Part shown: positions 1 to 7,824 of the stretch, in pieces
Layout of the letters: each line of letters starts with the position of its first letter
How positions within the stretch are numbered: position 1 is the stretch's first letter
Source: an uncultured Fastidiosipila sp.
Lineage (GTDB): Bacteria; Bacillota; Clostridia; Saccharofermentanales; Fastidiosipilaceae
Direction of reading: 5' to 3'
NCBI GenBank assembly: GCA_938014865.1
Contig: CALLQJ010000241.1
Location: forward strand, 1-9,850
Length of the DNA stretch: 9,850 nt
Notes under the pieces: model-generated
Database searches by the model: none
What the model saw: only the letters and a program-made list of their open reading frames with translations
What the model was told of the DNA's origin: nothing
Program-made: the position numbers and the translations under genes

Positions 1-3000
1 ACAGCCAAAATACTCTCATGTCTTTTGGCTCTGCTTCTGACAAGCCGTGCTTTTCTGCCTTCCTTAAACGCTGAGGAGCCGGCAGAAGACAGAGACAGCA
101 TCGTTTCGGAGACGACAGAAAGTCTTCTCCGTGAAGACGAAGGCGGGACGCCTCCGGAAACTTCCGCGGCAGAGGACAAGCCGGACGCTGCAGCAGAAGA
201 ACGACAGGCGTTTCCCGAAAGTGTCCGGGACGAAAATTACGCCGAGGGTTTTGCCGTCTGGTTTAACCCGGATAAGGAAACGGCTGTGACGGCCGGACAG
301 CAGGGCAGCTATCCTGTCTATGCTTTGAGCGATATGCAGGCGAAAGGCAACAGTATTGCTTATGACGGGGAAGTGTACTATACGGTGCAAGGGAAGAAGA
401 ACCCTAAAACATCGGATAACAGCAACCCTAAGGGCAAAGTGCCGGCAACGGGCGCCGCGATGATGGTCAAAGCGCCGGCAGACGGCAGTCTGAGCTGCTT
501 CGGAAAAAACGGCAGCGGCAAGACCTTTTATATTACGGCCTATGATCCCGACAGCGGCGAGACGGAAATCCTGCTTGAAGACAGCAGCGTCACCGATGAA
601 GCGCTGCAGATTGACGTGCAGGCGGGCCGGGAATACTGGTTTTATGCGCAAGGCTCAAAGTATCAGTTTGCGGGCTTTGTCTTTTCACCGCCGGAAAAAC
701 TGCCCGTCGAGATCTGTGTTCTGCCCCTTGCGGTACACGGGAAAGAATCGGCCGGAGAGGCCTTGGCGGAATTTTACAATGAAGAAACGGGCTATACCGT
801 AAGCGTTTCGCCCGATGACACGGAACTGCGCTTGAAAAGCGGTCTGCGCTATACGATTCGTACGACGGACGAAAATGTGAGCGTGTCGCCGCAAGTCCTC
901 GATTTAGAGTACGAAGTGCCCGAGAACCTGGAACTTTACTTTGAGGCGGCGTCCGGGGAGACGGATGACGGTTTTGACTTTTTATATTTCGGGACCTCCA
1001 CCGGCTCGGACCGCAATAAGATTTTGCCGGGCGCGGATATAAGAGATGAGGTCCGTCTGATTTCTTGTCTTTACGATGAAGAGACCGGCGCTATTATCAA
1101 AAAGGGCGGCAAGTATGTGGCCGATGCACCGGCAGACGGGCAGTCCCTTTATTACACAACGATTAATCCCGCAGAGGAGAATTTTTTCCTGCAGGCGGAC
1201 GTTTATATAGATTACATGAATCCTTCGCCCGACGGGCAGGAGGGCTTTGCTCTGCTGGTCCGGGACAGCTTAAACGGATCCGGCAGTTATTTCTCGAATC
1301 TATTCTCCGTGGCCGGCACGAAGCTTCCCAAAAACGGGATGAACGGGACAAGTGATGTGAAAGACCTGGTCGGGGTAAGGGCTTATACCGGCATTGTCGA
1401 TCCTGAGGATGCGGCACGAAATGATGTAAAGCCTTACCGGATGGGATTTAAGCTTGAAGACAGCCGCGTGGAGCAGGGCCGGCGTTATCGTCTGCGTCTG
1501 GAAAAGCGCTCTTATGCGTATGTCATGTCCATGCTGGACCCGGAAAGCGATGCGCTGCTTGATGAATATATTCATTATATTCCGGCGCACGATGAGACGG
1601 CCGAAACGATCACCGGCTACGATGAGCTGGCGGATCCCGCAGCCGTTCAGGAAAAGGAGCGGGCCTATGTCGCCTTATCGGCGGCGCGCGGCGTGAACGC
1701 GACCTTTTCGAATATTATCTTTAAGACCTCCCCGTGGAAAGCGGAAGAGTGGCATGTGCAGCCGACCGAAGTGATTGCGCCGGACTATGCCATTATAAGT
1801 CCTGAGACCTCGCCTGATGCGCAGTATACCTTGCGTTTCAAGGCGAACGCAGACGGCAGGGCGGCGCTCTTCCAAAACGGAAAAGAAATAGCGGCAGAAC
1901 TTGAAGTAAGAGCAGGCGAGGTGCTCACGCATGAACTCACGCTGGATGCCGGCGAGACTCTTCTGAAGGTGAAATTTACACCGGATCCGGATTTCAGGCC
2001 GGGGCCCTTCCTGGCGCTGAGTGATTATTCCGAAAAGGAGATCGACCAAACCGTCAGGCTCAGAAGCCTCCCCGACACGATCTATGTGACGCCGGAGGGC
2101 GCAGCGGAAAACAGCGGCGCTTCTTATGACGAGGCCGTAGATCTGGAAACAGCCTTGGCTTATGTGAATGCGGGACAGACGATTCTGCTTCAGCCCGGCC
2201 GCTACGATCTTTCGGATAAAAGCTATAAAATCGAACGAGGACGAGACGGCACGGCCGAAGACAATATTCTCGTGCAGAGCGATCCGGATTTAAGCGGCTA
2301 TGCCGTTTTGGATTTCGGCAAAACGGGCGGCGGGATTGCGCATTGGGGCAATCACTGGACCTTCCGAAAACTTGCCGTGACCGGAAGTGCAGACGGCAAA
2401 AAAGGCATGCAGCTGGCCGGCAAGTATAATACCGTAGACCGCATGCTCTTTTACAACAACGGCAATACGGGACTTCAGGTTTCCGGGACATCCAAAGAAA
2501 GCTATGCGGACTGGCCGGCTTACAACACGATTTTGAACAGCACCTCCATGAATAATGCGGATGCTGCTTTAGAGGATGCCGACGGTTTCGGCGCGAAACT
2601 GACCATCGGACCGGGGAATGTCTTTGACGGCTGTATTGCCGCTTATAACGCGGATGACGGCTGGGATCTTTTTGCCAAGGCGGCTACCGGTTCCGTCGGC
2701 CCCGTTTTGATTAAGAATTCACTCAGCTGCCGCAACGGCTATCTCCTGATTGATCCGGCCTCGGCCGTTCCCGCGGACCGTTTGGAAACGCGCTGGGATA
2801 AGGCGGGGGCCGTGCCCGTCAATACAGGGGCAGGCGAGCTTGTCTTCCCGGACTTTATCGTGACAGATTCCGGGGAATTGCGGCCCGCGGGCGAAATCGG
2901 CCGGGACATCCGGGTAATCCGCGCCGGCAACGGCAACGGTTTCAAAATGGGCGGCACAAATCTGCCCGGAGCCCATGAGATCCGCAATTCCATTGCCTAT

Positions 3001-5607
3001 GAAAACAAGGCCAAGGGCTTTGATTCCAATTCCTGTCCGGATATTAAGGTCTATCAGTCGACGTCCTATAACAACGACAGTTATAATATTGCCCTTTATA
3101 CAAATAATAAATCCGCCGTCACGGATTTTGCCGCGGATCAATTCATCTCTTACCGCCGGCCTGAGGAAGGGGCGGGCAATGTAAAAGACCGGATCCGGCT
3201 GCAGGAGCAGTCCGCTTCGGAGCTTTATCATCCCGGCAACTATTTTTGGGACGAAACGGCGGAGAAGAGTCTTAACTCGGCCGGGGATGAAATTACGCAG
3301 GAATGCTTTATCTCTCTGGACACCTCTATTGTGCCGGGCCGGCGTGCGGACGGCGGCATTGATATGAAGGGCCTGCTCTTGCTGACGGAAGCTGCACGAG
3401 CTAAAGCAAGCGGGGCGCAAGGCGCCGCCTGGGGCCAGGAAGAAGCGGATAAAGCCTTGTTCTGGGTGGTCGGTGATTCTACCGCTGCGGCATTCAAGGA
3501 TGCCTATTATCTCCCGCGGCAGGGCTACGGCGAAGCACTCGGGGACTATTTTTCCGCCGATGTTTATAATCTGGCCGTTTCCGGCGCCTCGTCCAAAGAT
3601 TACTGCACGAAAGAGGCCTATCAGACACTTCTGAACGGCAGTGAGAATGTGCCCGCTTTAGGAACGGCGGATCCTTCCGTTTATAAGGACAGCTTCTTGT
3701 GGATCGCTTTCGGCCACAATGACGAAAAGCCCGAAGCGCTGCGCTATACCGATCCGAACGGGGATTATAAAACGGAAGGTTCCTTTGCCCGTTCGCTGTA
3801 TCTCAATTACATTAAGCCGGCCTTAGAGCGCAGGGTAACGCCCGTATTAGTCAGTCCTCCCGTCCGGCTGACGGAAGAAAATACAAGAGGCAGCTATGCG
3901 GGTCCGGCGGGGCATATTACTGACCCGGTCAAAGCCGGCGATCAGGTCTTCCCGGGCGGCGATTATGCCGGAGCCGTGCGCGGTCTCTATGAAGATCTCA
4001 AAGATCAGGGCGTTCTTTTCCTGGATTTATGCGCGCTCACCTTAGAGGATAATGTGGCGGCCGGCGAGGATGCCCGCGCTTTTTACGCGCATACTTCACA
4101 GCGCTTTGTCCGAAACGAAGCAGGGGACTACCTCGACCTTGAAGGCGAGGTCATTCCCGATTGGGATTATGCCCGTGATTACGACAGAACACTGAAAGCA
4201 GCAGACGGTTTAGATAAAACCCATACGAATCTTTACGGCGCGAAACGCAGCAGCCGGCTCCTGGCCGAGGCGGCCGAGGGGACGAAGCTCGAAGCCTATG
4301 TCAAAGAAACAAAACGGCCCGTTAAAGAGGAAGAACTGCCTTTGGCCGTCAATCCGGATTACCGCATCAAAAATTATACGCCGCCCGAAGAAAGATCCGA
4401 TATCTGGCCGGTCTATACCGACGGAGACGGCCACGAATGGTACGCGACAGTTTTCGGTGACATCGGCGGTCAGGGCAATGTCGGGACCAAGTATTTTGCG
4501 GCCGAGGAAGCGGAAGACGGGAGCATAAACCTTAAAGTTTCCGGCAATAAAGGCAAGATTTCTTCTAAAAGTGACGGCTATCTTTTCTATTACACCGCGC
4601 TCCCGGCCGGGACACCTTTCCGCCTGCAGGCGCGCGCCCGGATCCTGGATTTGGCCGCCAATAATCAGGTCTCTTTCGGTCTGATGGCCCGCGACGATCT
4701 TTACATTGACCGCTATATCAGTGAGACCATGGGCGATTACGTGGCCGCTGCCAGCCGGAATCAGGGGTCTTTTGCCGGATTCGGGCGCAAGGACGGCAAG
4801 CTCCGGAACGGTCCGGAAGCAGAGCATGTCTATGCGATCGGCGACACGCTTGAGCTTGAGATCAGAGGAACTGCGGAAGGCTTCAGTCTGCGTTACGGCG
4901 ATAATGCGCCGGCAAGCGAAGGCTTTGATTACCCGCTTACGGCTACAGATCCGGATAGCGTCTACGTCGGTTTCTTCGTTACCCGCAATGCGGAAATCAA
5001 TTTCTCGGATATTCATATGATCCTGCCCGAAGAAAAAAGCCAGGCCGAACGCTGGCCTGCAGTTTGCAGAAATCTTGAACGCACGGCCGGAGACGATTTG
5101 GCGGCCGAAGACTTTGTCGAAAATTTTGACGAACTGCCGGAAGGGACAAGGGCCGAATTCAGCGATCCGGAGGCAGCGGATACCGCCGCAAGCGGACGCT
5201 TTGTGACGACGATCCTTCTGACGTATCCGGACGGCAGCACACAAAGCTATGAAGTCCGCTTCGAGGTGAAAGACGCCGAAAGCGGTGAAAGTGAAGCGAC
5301 AAGCGTTCCGTCCGAAACGGACACGGATCCGGAAGAAACGACAGAATCTGTCAAGCCGGATGACGATGAGCCCGAAGACACGAGCCGTCCTTCCGGAACA
5401 AGTCAGCCGAGCGACAGCAGTGAAAGCCATCCCGAAAAAAGCAGCGGGACGGCCGAAGCTGACGCAGAGACCTCAGGCACAACAGAAGCTGCAGCCGGCA
5501 AAACAGGAGAGGGAGTCCCCCGATTACTCCGCCTTGTTGCCGTGCTTGCACTGACGGCGGTCTCAATCCGTATTGTAGTTAAGCGAAAGGAGAACGATAC
5601 AGTATAA
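1..5607 (+). CDS. Giant secreted pectate lyase (PL9) / SGNH acetylesterase (CE12-like) fusion, 5'-partial
   Basis: Cell-surface pectin-degrading enzyme. The frame is open to base 1. A TTG at 25 could start it but would remove the basic n-region (an Ile/Lys stretch precedes a Leu-rich core ending near LNA-EE), so the true start lies just upstream. Residues below count from that TTG. Order: signal peptide; beta-sandwich ~74-225; LamG/concanavalin-like ~313-572; Ig-like ~585-680; PL9 right-handed beta-helix ~684-1125; SGNH esterase ~1145-1415; second LamG-like ~1460-1667; Rib-like ~1673-1755 with YPDG at 1734; Ser/Thr/Glu stalk ~1756-1824; hydrophobic anchor ~1834-1852 and KRKENDTV tail. In PL9, D853, D877, D878 and D881 have the same spacing as the calcium aspartates I recall for Dickeya Pel9A (209, 233, 234, 237), and K974 in GFKMGG fits the catalytic base. 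The esterase shows GDS (S1152), G1187, GHND (N1232) and DKTH (D1397, H1400). The lyase should cleave polygalacturonate by beta-elimination and the esterase should deacetylate pectin or rhamnogalacturonan; exact substrates are inferred. Confidence 0.92.
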   Translation, partial: TAKILSCLLALLLTSRAFLPSLNAEEPAEDRDSIVSETTESLLREDEGGTPPETSAAEDKPDAAAEERQAFPESVRDENYAEGFAVWFNPDKETAVTAGQQGSYPVYALSDMQAKGNSIAYDGEVYYTVQGKKNPKTSDNSNPKGKVPATGAAMMVKAPADGSLSCFGKNGSGKTFYITAYDPDSGETEILLEDSSVTDEALQIDVQAGREYWFYAQGSKYQFAGFVFSPPEKLPVEICVLPLAVHGKESAGEALAEFYNEETGYTVSVSPDDTELRLKSGLRYTIRTTDENVSVSPQVLDLEYEVPENLELYFEAASGETDDGFDFLYFGTSTGSDRNKILPGADIRDEVRLISCLYDEETGAIIKKGGKYVADAPADGQSLYYTTINPAEENFFLQADVYIDYMNPSPDGQEGFALLVRDSLNGSGSYFSNLFSVAGTKLPKNGMNGTSDVKDLVGVRAYTGIVDPEDAARNDVKPYRMGFKLEDSRVEQGRRYRLRLEKRSYAYVMSMLDPESDALLDEYIHYIPAHDETAETITGYDELADPAAVQEKERAYVALSAARGVNATFSNIIFKTSPWKAEEWHVQPTEVIAPDYAIISPETSPDAQYTLRFKANADGRAALFQNGKEIAAELEVRAGEVLTHELTLDAGETLLKVKFTPDPDFRPGPFLALSDYSEKEIDQTVRLRSLPDTIYVTPEGAAENSGASYDEAVDLETALAYVNAGQTILLQPGRYDLSDKSYKIERGRDGTAEDNILVQSDPDLSGYAVLDFGKTGGGIAHWGNHWTFRKLAVTGSADGKKGMQLAGKYNTVDRMLFYNNGNTGLQVSGTSKESYADWPAYNTILNSTSMNNADAALEDADGFGAKLTIGPGNVFDGCIAAYNADDGWDLFAKAATGSVGPVLIKNSLSCRNGYLLIDPASAVPADRLETRWDKAGAVPVNTGAGELVFPDFIVTDSGELRPAGEIGRDIRVIRAGNGNGFKMGGTNLPGAHEIRNSIAYENKAKGFDSNSCPDIKVYQSTSYNNDSYNIALYTNNKSAVTDFAADQFISYRRPEEGAGNVKDRIRLQEQSASELYHPGNYFWDETAEKSLNSAGDEITQECFISLDTSIVPGRRADGGIDMKGLLLLTEAARAKASGAQGAAWGQEEADKALFWVVGDSTAAAFKDAYYLPRQGYGEALGDYFSADVYNLAVSGASSKDYCTKEAYQTLLNGSENVPALGTADPSVYKDSFLWIAFGHNDEKPEALRYTDPNGDYKTEGSFARSLYLNYIKPALERRVTPVLVSPPVRLTEENTRGSYAGPAGHITDPVKAGDQVFPGGDYAGAVRGLYEDLKDQGVLFLDLCALTLEDNVAAGEDARAFYAHTSQRFVRNEAGDYLDLEGEVIPDWDYARDYDRTLKAADGLDKTHTNLYGAKRSSRLLAEAAEGTKLEAYVKETKRPVKEEELPLAVNPDYRIKNYTPPEERSDIWPVYTDGDGHEWYATVFGDIGGQGNVGTKYFAAEEAEDGSINLKVSGNKGKISSKSDGYLFYYTALPAGTPFRLQARARILDLAANNQVSFGLMARDDLYIDRYISETMGDYVAAASRNQGSFAGFGRKDGKLRNGPEAEHVYAIGDTLELEIRGTAEGFSLRYGDNAPASEGFDYPLTATDPDSVYVGFFVTRNAEINFSDIHMILPEEKSQAERWPAVCRNLERTAGDDLAAEDFVENFDELPEGTRAEFSDPEAADTAASGRFVTTILLTYPDGSTQSYEVRFEVKDAESGESEATSVPSETDTDPEETTESVKPDDDEPEDTSRPSGTSQPSDSSESHPEKSSGTAEADAETSGTTEAAAGKTGEGVPRLLRLVAVLALTAVSIRIVVKRKENDTV
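2074..3400 (+). other. Pectate lyase family 9 catalytic domain within the fusion
   Basis: This segment encodes a right-handed parallel beta-helix, opening with the TIYVTPEG strand typical of bacterial PL9 and closing with DGGIDMKGLLLLTEAA. The ADGFGAKL and DDGWD motifs supply the calcium ligands and GNGFKMGG the likely catalytic lysine, followed by the family signature KAKGFDSNS. The stretch between DDGWD and the lysine is 93 residues, against about 36 as I recall for Pel9A, so a loop of some 55-60 residues is inserted there. Endo-acting cleavage of de-esterified homogalacturonan is the expected activity. Confidence 0.88.
3455..4275 (+). other. SGNH-hydrolase (rhamnogalacturonan acetylesterase-like, CE12) domain within the fusion
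   Basis: All four conserved SGNH blocks are present in order: VVGDST with the nucleophile Ser, NLAVSGASS with the oxyanion Gly, FGHND with the oxyanion Asn, and DKTHTN with the catalytic Asp and His. GDST plus GHND plus D-x-T-H is the pattern of the rhamnogalacturonan acetylesterase branch (CE12) rather than of lipase-type GDSL enzymes. About 160 residues separate block III from block V. The natural ester could be on rhamnogalacturonan or homogalacturonan; sequence alone does not decide. Confidence 0.85.
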
Positions 5608-5625
5608 AGCCGTTTGTTGAGCCGT

Positions 5626-5676
5626 AAAAAAGGCTGCCCCTGCACGAATCAACGTGCGGGAAGGCAGCCTTTTTTT
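5626..5676. terminator. Bidirectional intrinsic terminator between convergent genes
   Basis: A perfect 7-bp stem, GGCTGCC (5632-5638) with GGCAGCC (5663-5669), encloses an inner GCACG/CGTGC stem around a small loop. Six A residues precede it and seven T residues follow it. Read on the + strand it ends the pectinase transcript, 18 bases after the TAA. Read on the - strand it ends the NAD synthase transcript, whose stop is at 5691. The A and T tracts can also pair and lengthen the stem. Confidence 0.93.
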
Positions 5677-5690
5677 GTCAAACTTAAATG

Positions 5691-7655
5691 TCAGCTAAGA
5701 TTTTCCTGCCATAAGCTGCCGTCTGCGTCCGAAGGGAAGTAAAAGCCCTGCCGCGGGGAGAAGGCGATGCTGCCGACTGCGGCACCCTCCGGGGCACAGC
5801 TGCGTTTAAATTGCTGGGTAAAGAAGCGTTTGAGGAAAAACTTAAGCCAGTGCTGAATTTCCGCGGGCGTAAAGGTTTCATCGGCCGTCCCTTCGGGTCC
5901 GAAAGCCTGTTCGGCCAGCCAGAGTATCTTGTCCGGCGTGTCGCCGCAGCGGACGAGCCGGTATAAGAAGAAGTCATGCAGGCTGTAAGGGCCTACGATC
6001 TCTTCGGTTTTCTGGGCGATTTTTCCATCCTTATCCGGCGGCAGCAGTTCGGGGCTGACCGGCGTTTCGGCAATTCTTCGGAGAACGGCCGCAATGTTCT
6101 TCCGGTCGGCTTTGGTATAGCGCTCGGCTTCGTGCGCGAGCAAAGGCCGGAGCAAGGTTTTGGGCACAGAGCTGTTCACCGCGTACATGCTCATGTGATC
6201 CCCGTTATAAGTGCACCAGCCTAAGGCCAGCTCACTGAGGTCGCCGGTGCCGACGACAATGCCGCCGTATTTATTGGCCAGATCCATCAGAATCTGCGTC
6301 CGTTCCCGGGCCTGGGTATTTTCATAAGTGACATCGTGTATTTCAGGATCGTGGCCGATGTCTTTAAAATGCTGCAGACTTGCCGGAATGACGGAGATTT
6401 CTTTTCGCTTTACCTTCAGTGCAGCCATGAGCTCAGAGGCATTCCGGTAGGTTTCATCCGTGGTGCCGAAGCCGGGGAGGGTGACCGCCATGATCTTATC
6501 GGGCGTTTCGTCCAAAAGCTCTAAGGCTCTGGCGGCAGCGAGCAAGGCGGCCGTACTGTCGAGCCCTCCGGAAACGCCGATGACCATGTCGGCGCTGCCG
6601 AGCTGACGGAGCCGCCGGGCGAGGCCTGCCGCTTGTATCGACAAGATTTCTTCAAGACGGGCATCGCGTTCTTCCGCTGCTTCGGGAATAAAAGGATAAG
6701 GCGCTACGGGACGCAGGCCGGGCCGGGGCAGCTTGCTGCCGAAGCCTTCGGCCTCAGGCGCCGAGCAGGCCGAAAGAGCCGTTCCGCGCGCCTCTGCGGG
6801 GCAGGGCGTTCCGGCCATGCGCCGGCGGCAGCGCAGCGCTGAGAGATCCAGCCAAGTGTCGAGCGCACGGTTTTTCGGCTGAAAGGCACTTCCTTTTTCC
6901 GCTATGATCGCCCCGTCTTCGGCGATGATCAATTCGCCCCCGAAAACCTCGTCCGAGGAAGATTCTCCGCAGCCGGCATTGGCATAGATCACGGCACTGT
7001 GACAGCTCCGCGTCAGATGCTTCAGTGCTTCGTGCCGGTTTCTCAGGCTTCCCGCTTTTCGGGCGTCGGCCGCGGGCGTGATGATGAAATCCGCCTCTTC
7101 GGCCGCTTCGGCAAAGTACTGCGGACAGCCGGCGTCTTCGCCGATTAAAACGGCGGCCGTTACGGTCTCGTGTCCGAACGGGATCCGGAACAGAGAACAG
7201 CCTAAGGGAATTTCATGCCCTCGGAGCTGAAGGCTTTTTCCCGCCGGCACGCCGGAGGCGAAAATCCGCCCGTCCCGAAGCCCCCGCCTCGTCTGTGTTC
7301 GTTTAACGGCCGCGCCGATAAAGCGTCCGCCCGATAAAAGAAAAGAGGCATTATAAATGCGGCCGCCGTCCCGGACGGGGGCGCCGGCTGCAATAACAAT
7401 GTCTTTATAATGTGCAGATATTCCCGTCAGGCTGAGCAAGGCTTCTTCCGCACCCTCTAAAAGCTTTTCCTGAAAAAAAGCCTTCCCTAAGCTGCTCCCG
7501 CTCAGGCTGAGTTCGGGGAAGACGATCAGCGAGGAGCCTTCCGCCGCAGCTTTTTCGATCAGCGCGATGTGCTCGAGCACATTTTTCTGCGGAGCGCCTA
7601 AGTGCAGCACCGGGGAAGCGGCGGTCACATGAAGTAATCCGAAATTTTTATTCAT
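5691..7655 (-). CDS. nadE: NAD+ synthase, glutamine-dependent architecture, with an altered glutaminase active site
   Basis: 654 residues. Catalyses the last step of NAD biosynthesis, ATP-dependent amidation of deaminated NAD (nicotinic acid adenine dinucleotide), in the cytoplasm. Residues ~5-280 form a nitrilase-fold amidase domain; ~320-654 form the synthetase. The synthetase is fully recognisable: the pyrophosphatase P-loop SGGLDS at 362-367, LPGFGTTDETYRNA near 393, and GTGDLSELALGW with TYNGDHMSMY near 469-491. In the amidase, E48 (FPELSLSG) and K118 fit the catalytic Glu and Lys, but the position of the nucleophilic Cys (motif I/V-C-E-D) reads I-G-E-D with G172; the nearest Cys is C177. 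The usual LPNYGEFYE and SASNE motifs are also lost. Ammonia-dependent activity is therefore inferred. Start chosen: ATG at 7655, with AGAGG 6 bases upstream; an in-frame ATG at 7661 abuts the AGAGG, and the frame remains open much further upstream without a good start. Confidence 0.93.
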   Translation of the reverse strand: MNKNFGLLHVTAASPVLHLGAPQKNVLEHIALIEKAAAEGSSLIVFPELSLSGSSLGKAFFQEKLLEGAEEALLSLTGISAHYKDIVIAAGAPVRDGGRIYNASFLLSGGRFIGAAVKRTQTRRGLRDGRIFASGVPAGKSLQLRGHEIPLGCSLFRIPFGHETVTAAVLIGEDAGCPQYFAEAAEEADFIITPAADARKAGSLRNRHEALKHLTRSCHSAVIYANAGCGESSSDEVFGGELIIAEDGAIIAEKGSAFQPKNRALDTWLDLSALRCRRRMAGTPCPAEARGTALSACSAPEAEGFGSKLPRPGLRPVAPYPFIPEAAEERDARLEEILSIQAAGLARRLRQLGSADMVIGVSGGLDSTAALLAAARALELLDETPDKIMAVTLPGFGTTDETYRNASELMAALKVKRKEISVIPASLQHFKDIGHDPEIHDVTYENTQARERTQILMDLANKYGGIVVGTGDLSELALGWCTYNGDHMSMYAVNSSVPKTLLRPLLAHEAERYTKADRKNIAAVLRRIAETPVSPELLPPDKDGKIAQKTEEIVGPYSLHDFFLYRLVRCGDTPDKILWLAEQAFGPEGTADETFTPAEIQHWLKFFLKRFFTQQFKRSCAPEGAAVGSIAFSPRQGFYFPSDADGSLWQENLS

Positions 7656-7661
7656 AATCAT

Positions 7662-7666
7662 CCTCT
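7662..7666 (-). promoter_or_regulatory. Ribosome binding site deciding the nadE start
   Basis: AGAGG on the - strand lies 6 bases from the ATG at 7655 and directly against the ATG at 7661. The spacing favours 7655 as the initiation codon and gives the normal NAD synthase N-terminus. Confidence 0.7.
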
Positions 7667-7716
7667 TTATTTCCGTCAGCCGGAACGCCACGTCCGGCCT
7701 CGCGTTTCTTCTCTCT

Positions 7717-7745
7717 ATTTTACTTGATTTCCTCCGGAGCGTCAG
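7717..7745 (-). promoter_or_regulatory. Likely sigma-A promoter for nadE
   Basis: On the - strand, CTGACG (complement of 7740-7745) and TAAAAT (complement of 7717-7722) are separated by exactly 17 bases. They match the -35 and -10 consensus at 4 of 6 and 5 of 6 positions. Transcription would begin near 7710, leaving a leader of about 55 bases before the ATG. I see no riboswitch-like structure or clear operator in that leader. Confidence 0.5.
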
Positions 7746-7763
7746 GCAGCGGCAATTTCTCTT

Positions 7764-7772
7764 TGCTAAAAT
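7764..7772 (+). promoter_or_regulatory. Possible extended -10 promoter for the lipoprotein gene
   Basis: TGCTAAAAT matches the extended -10 form TGnTATAAT with one mismatch. No convincing -35 box lies 16-18 bases upstream, which extended -10 promoters tolerate. Transcription would begin near 7779, about 45 bases before the preferred ATG. Confidence 0.35.
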
Positions 7773-7824
7773 AAAGCTGTAGAAAAAAAGAAGCGCGGAG
7801 CGCGGTGAAATGAGGGGCCCTGAA

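Noticed and set aside
25..27. TTG as the real start of the pectinase
   Set aside because: It lies inside the hydrophobic core of the signal peptide and leaves no basic n-region. The frame stays open to base 1, so the start is outside the window.
2719..3420. Open frame of 233 codons on the - strand inside the PL9 domain
   Set aside because: It is antisense to the conserved lyase core, has no domain signal, and lacks a supported start site.
4210..5430. Open frame of 406 codons on the - strand inside the pectinase gene
   Set aside because: It is entirely antisense to the acetylesterase, LamG-like and Rib-like domains, which have recognisable motifs. The predicted protein has no recognisable domain, and long antisense frames are expected in GC-rich coding sequence with few TTA/CTA/TCA codons.
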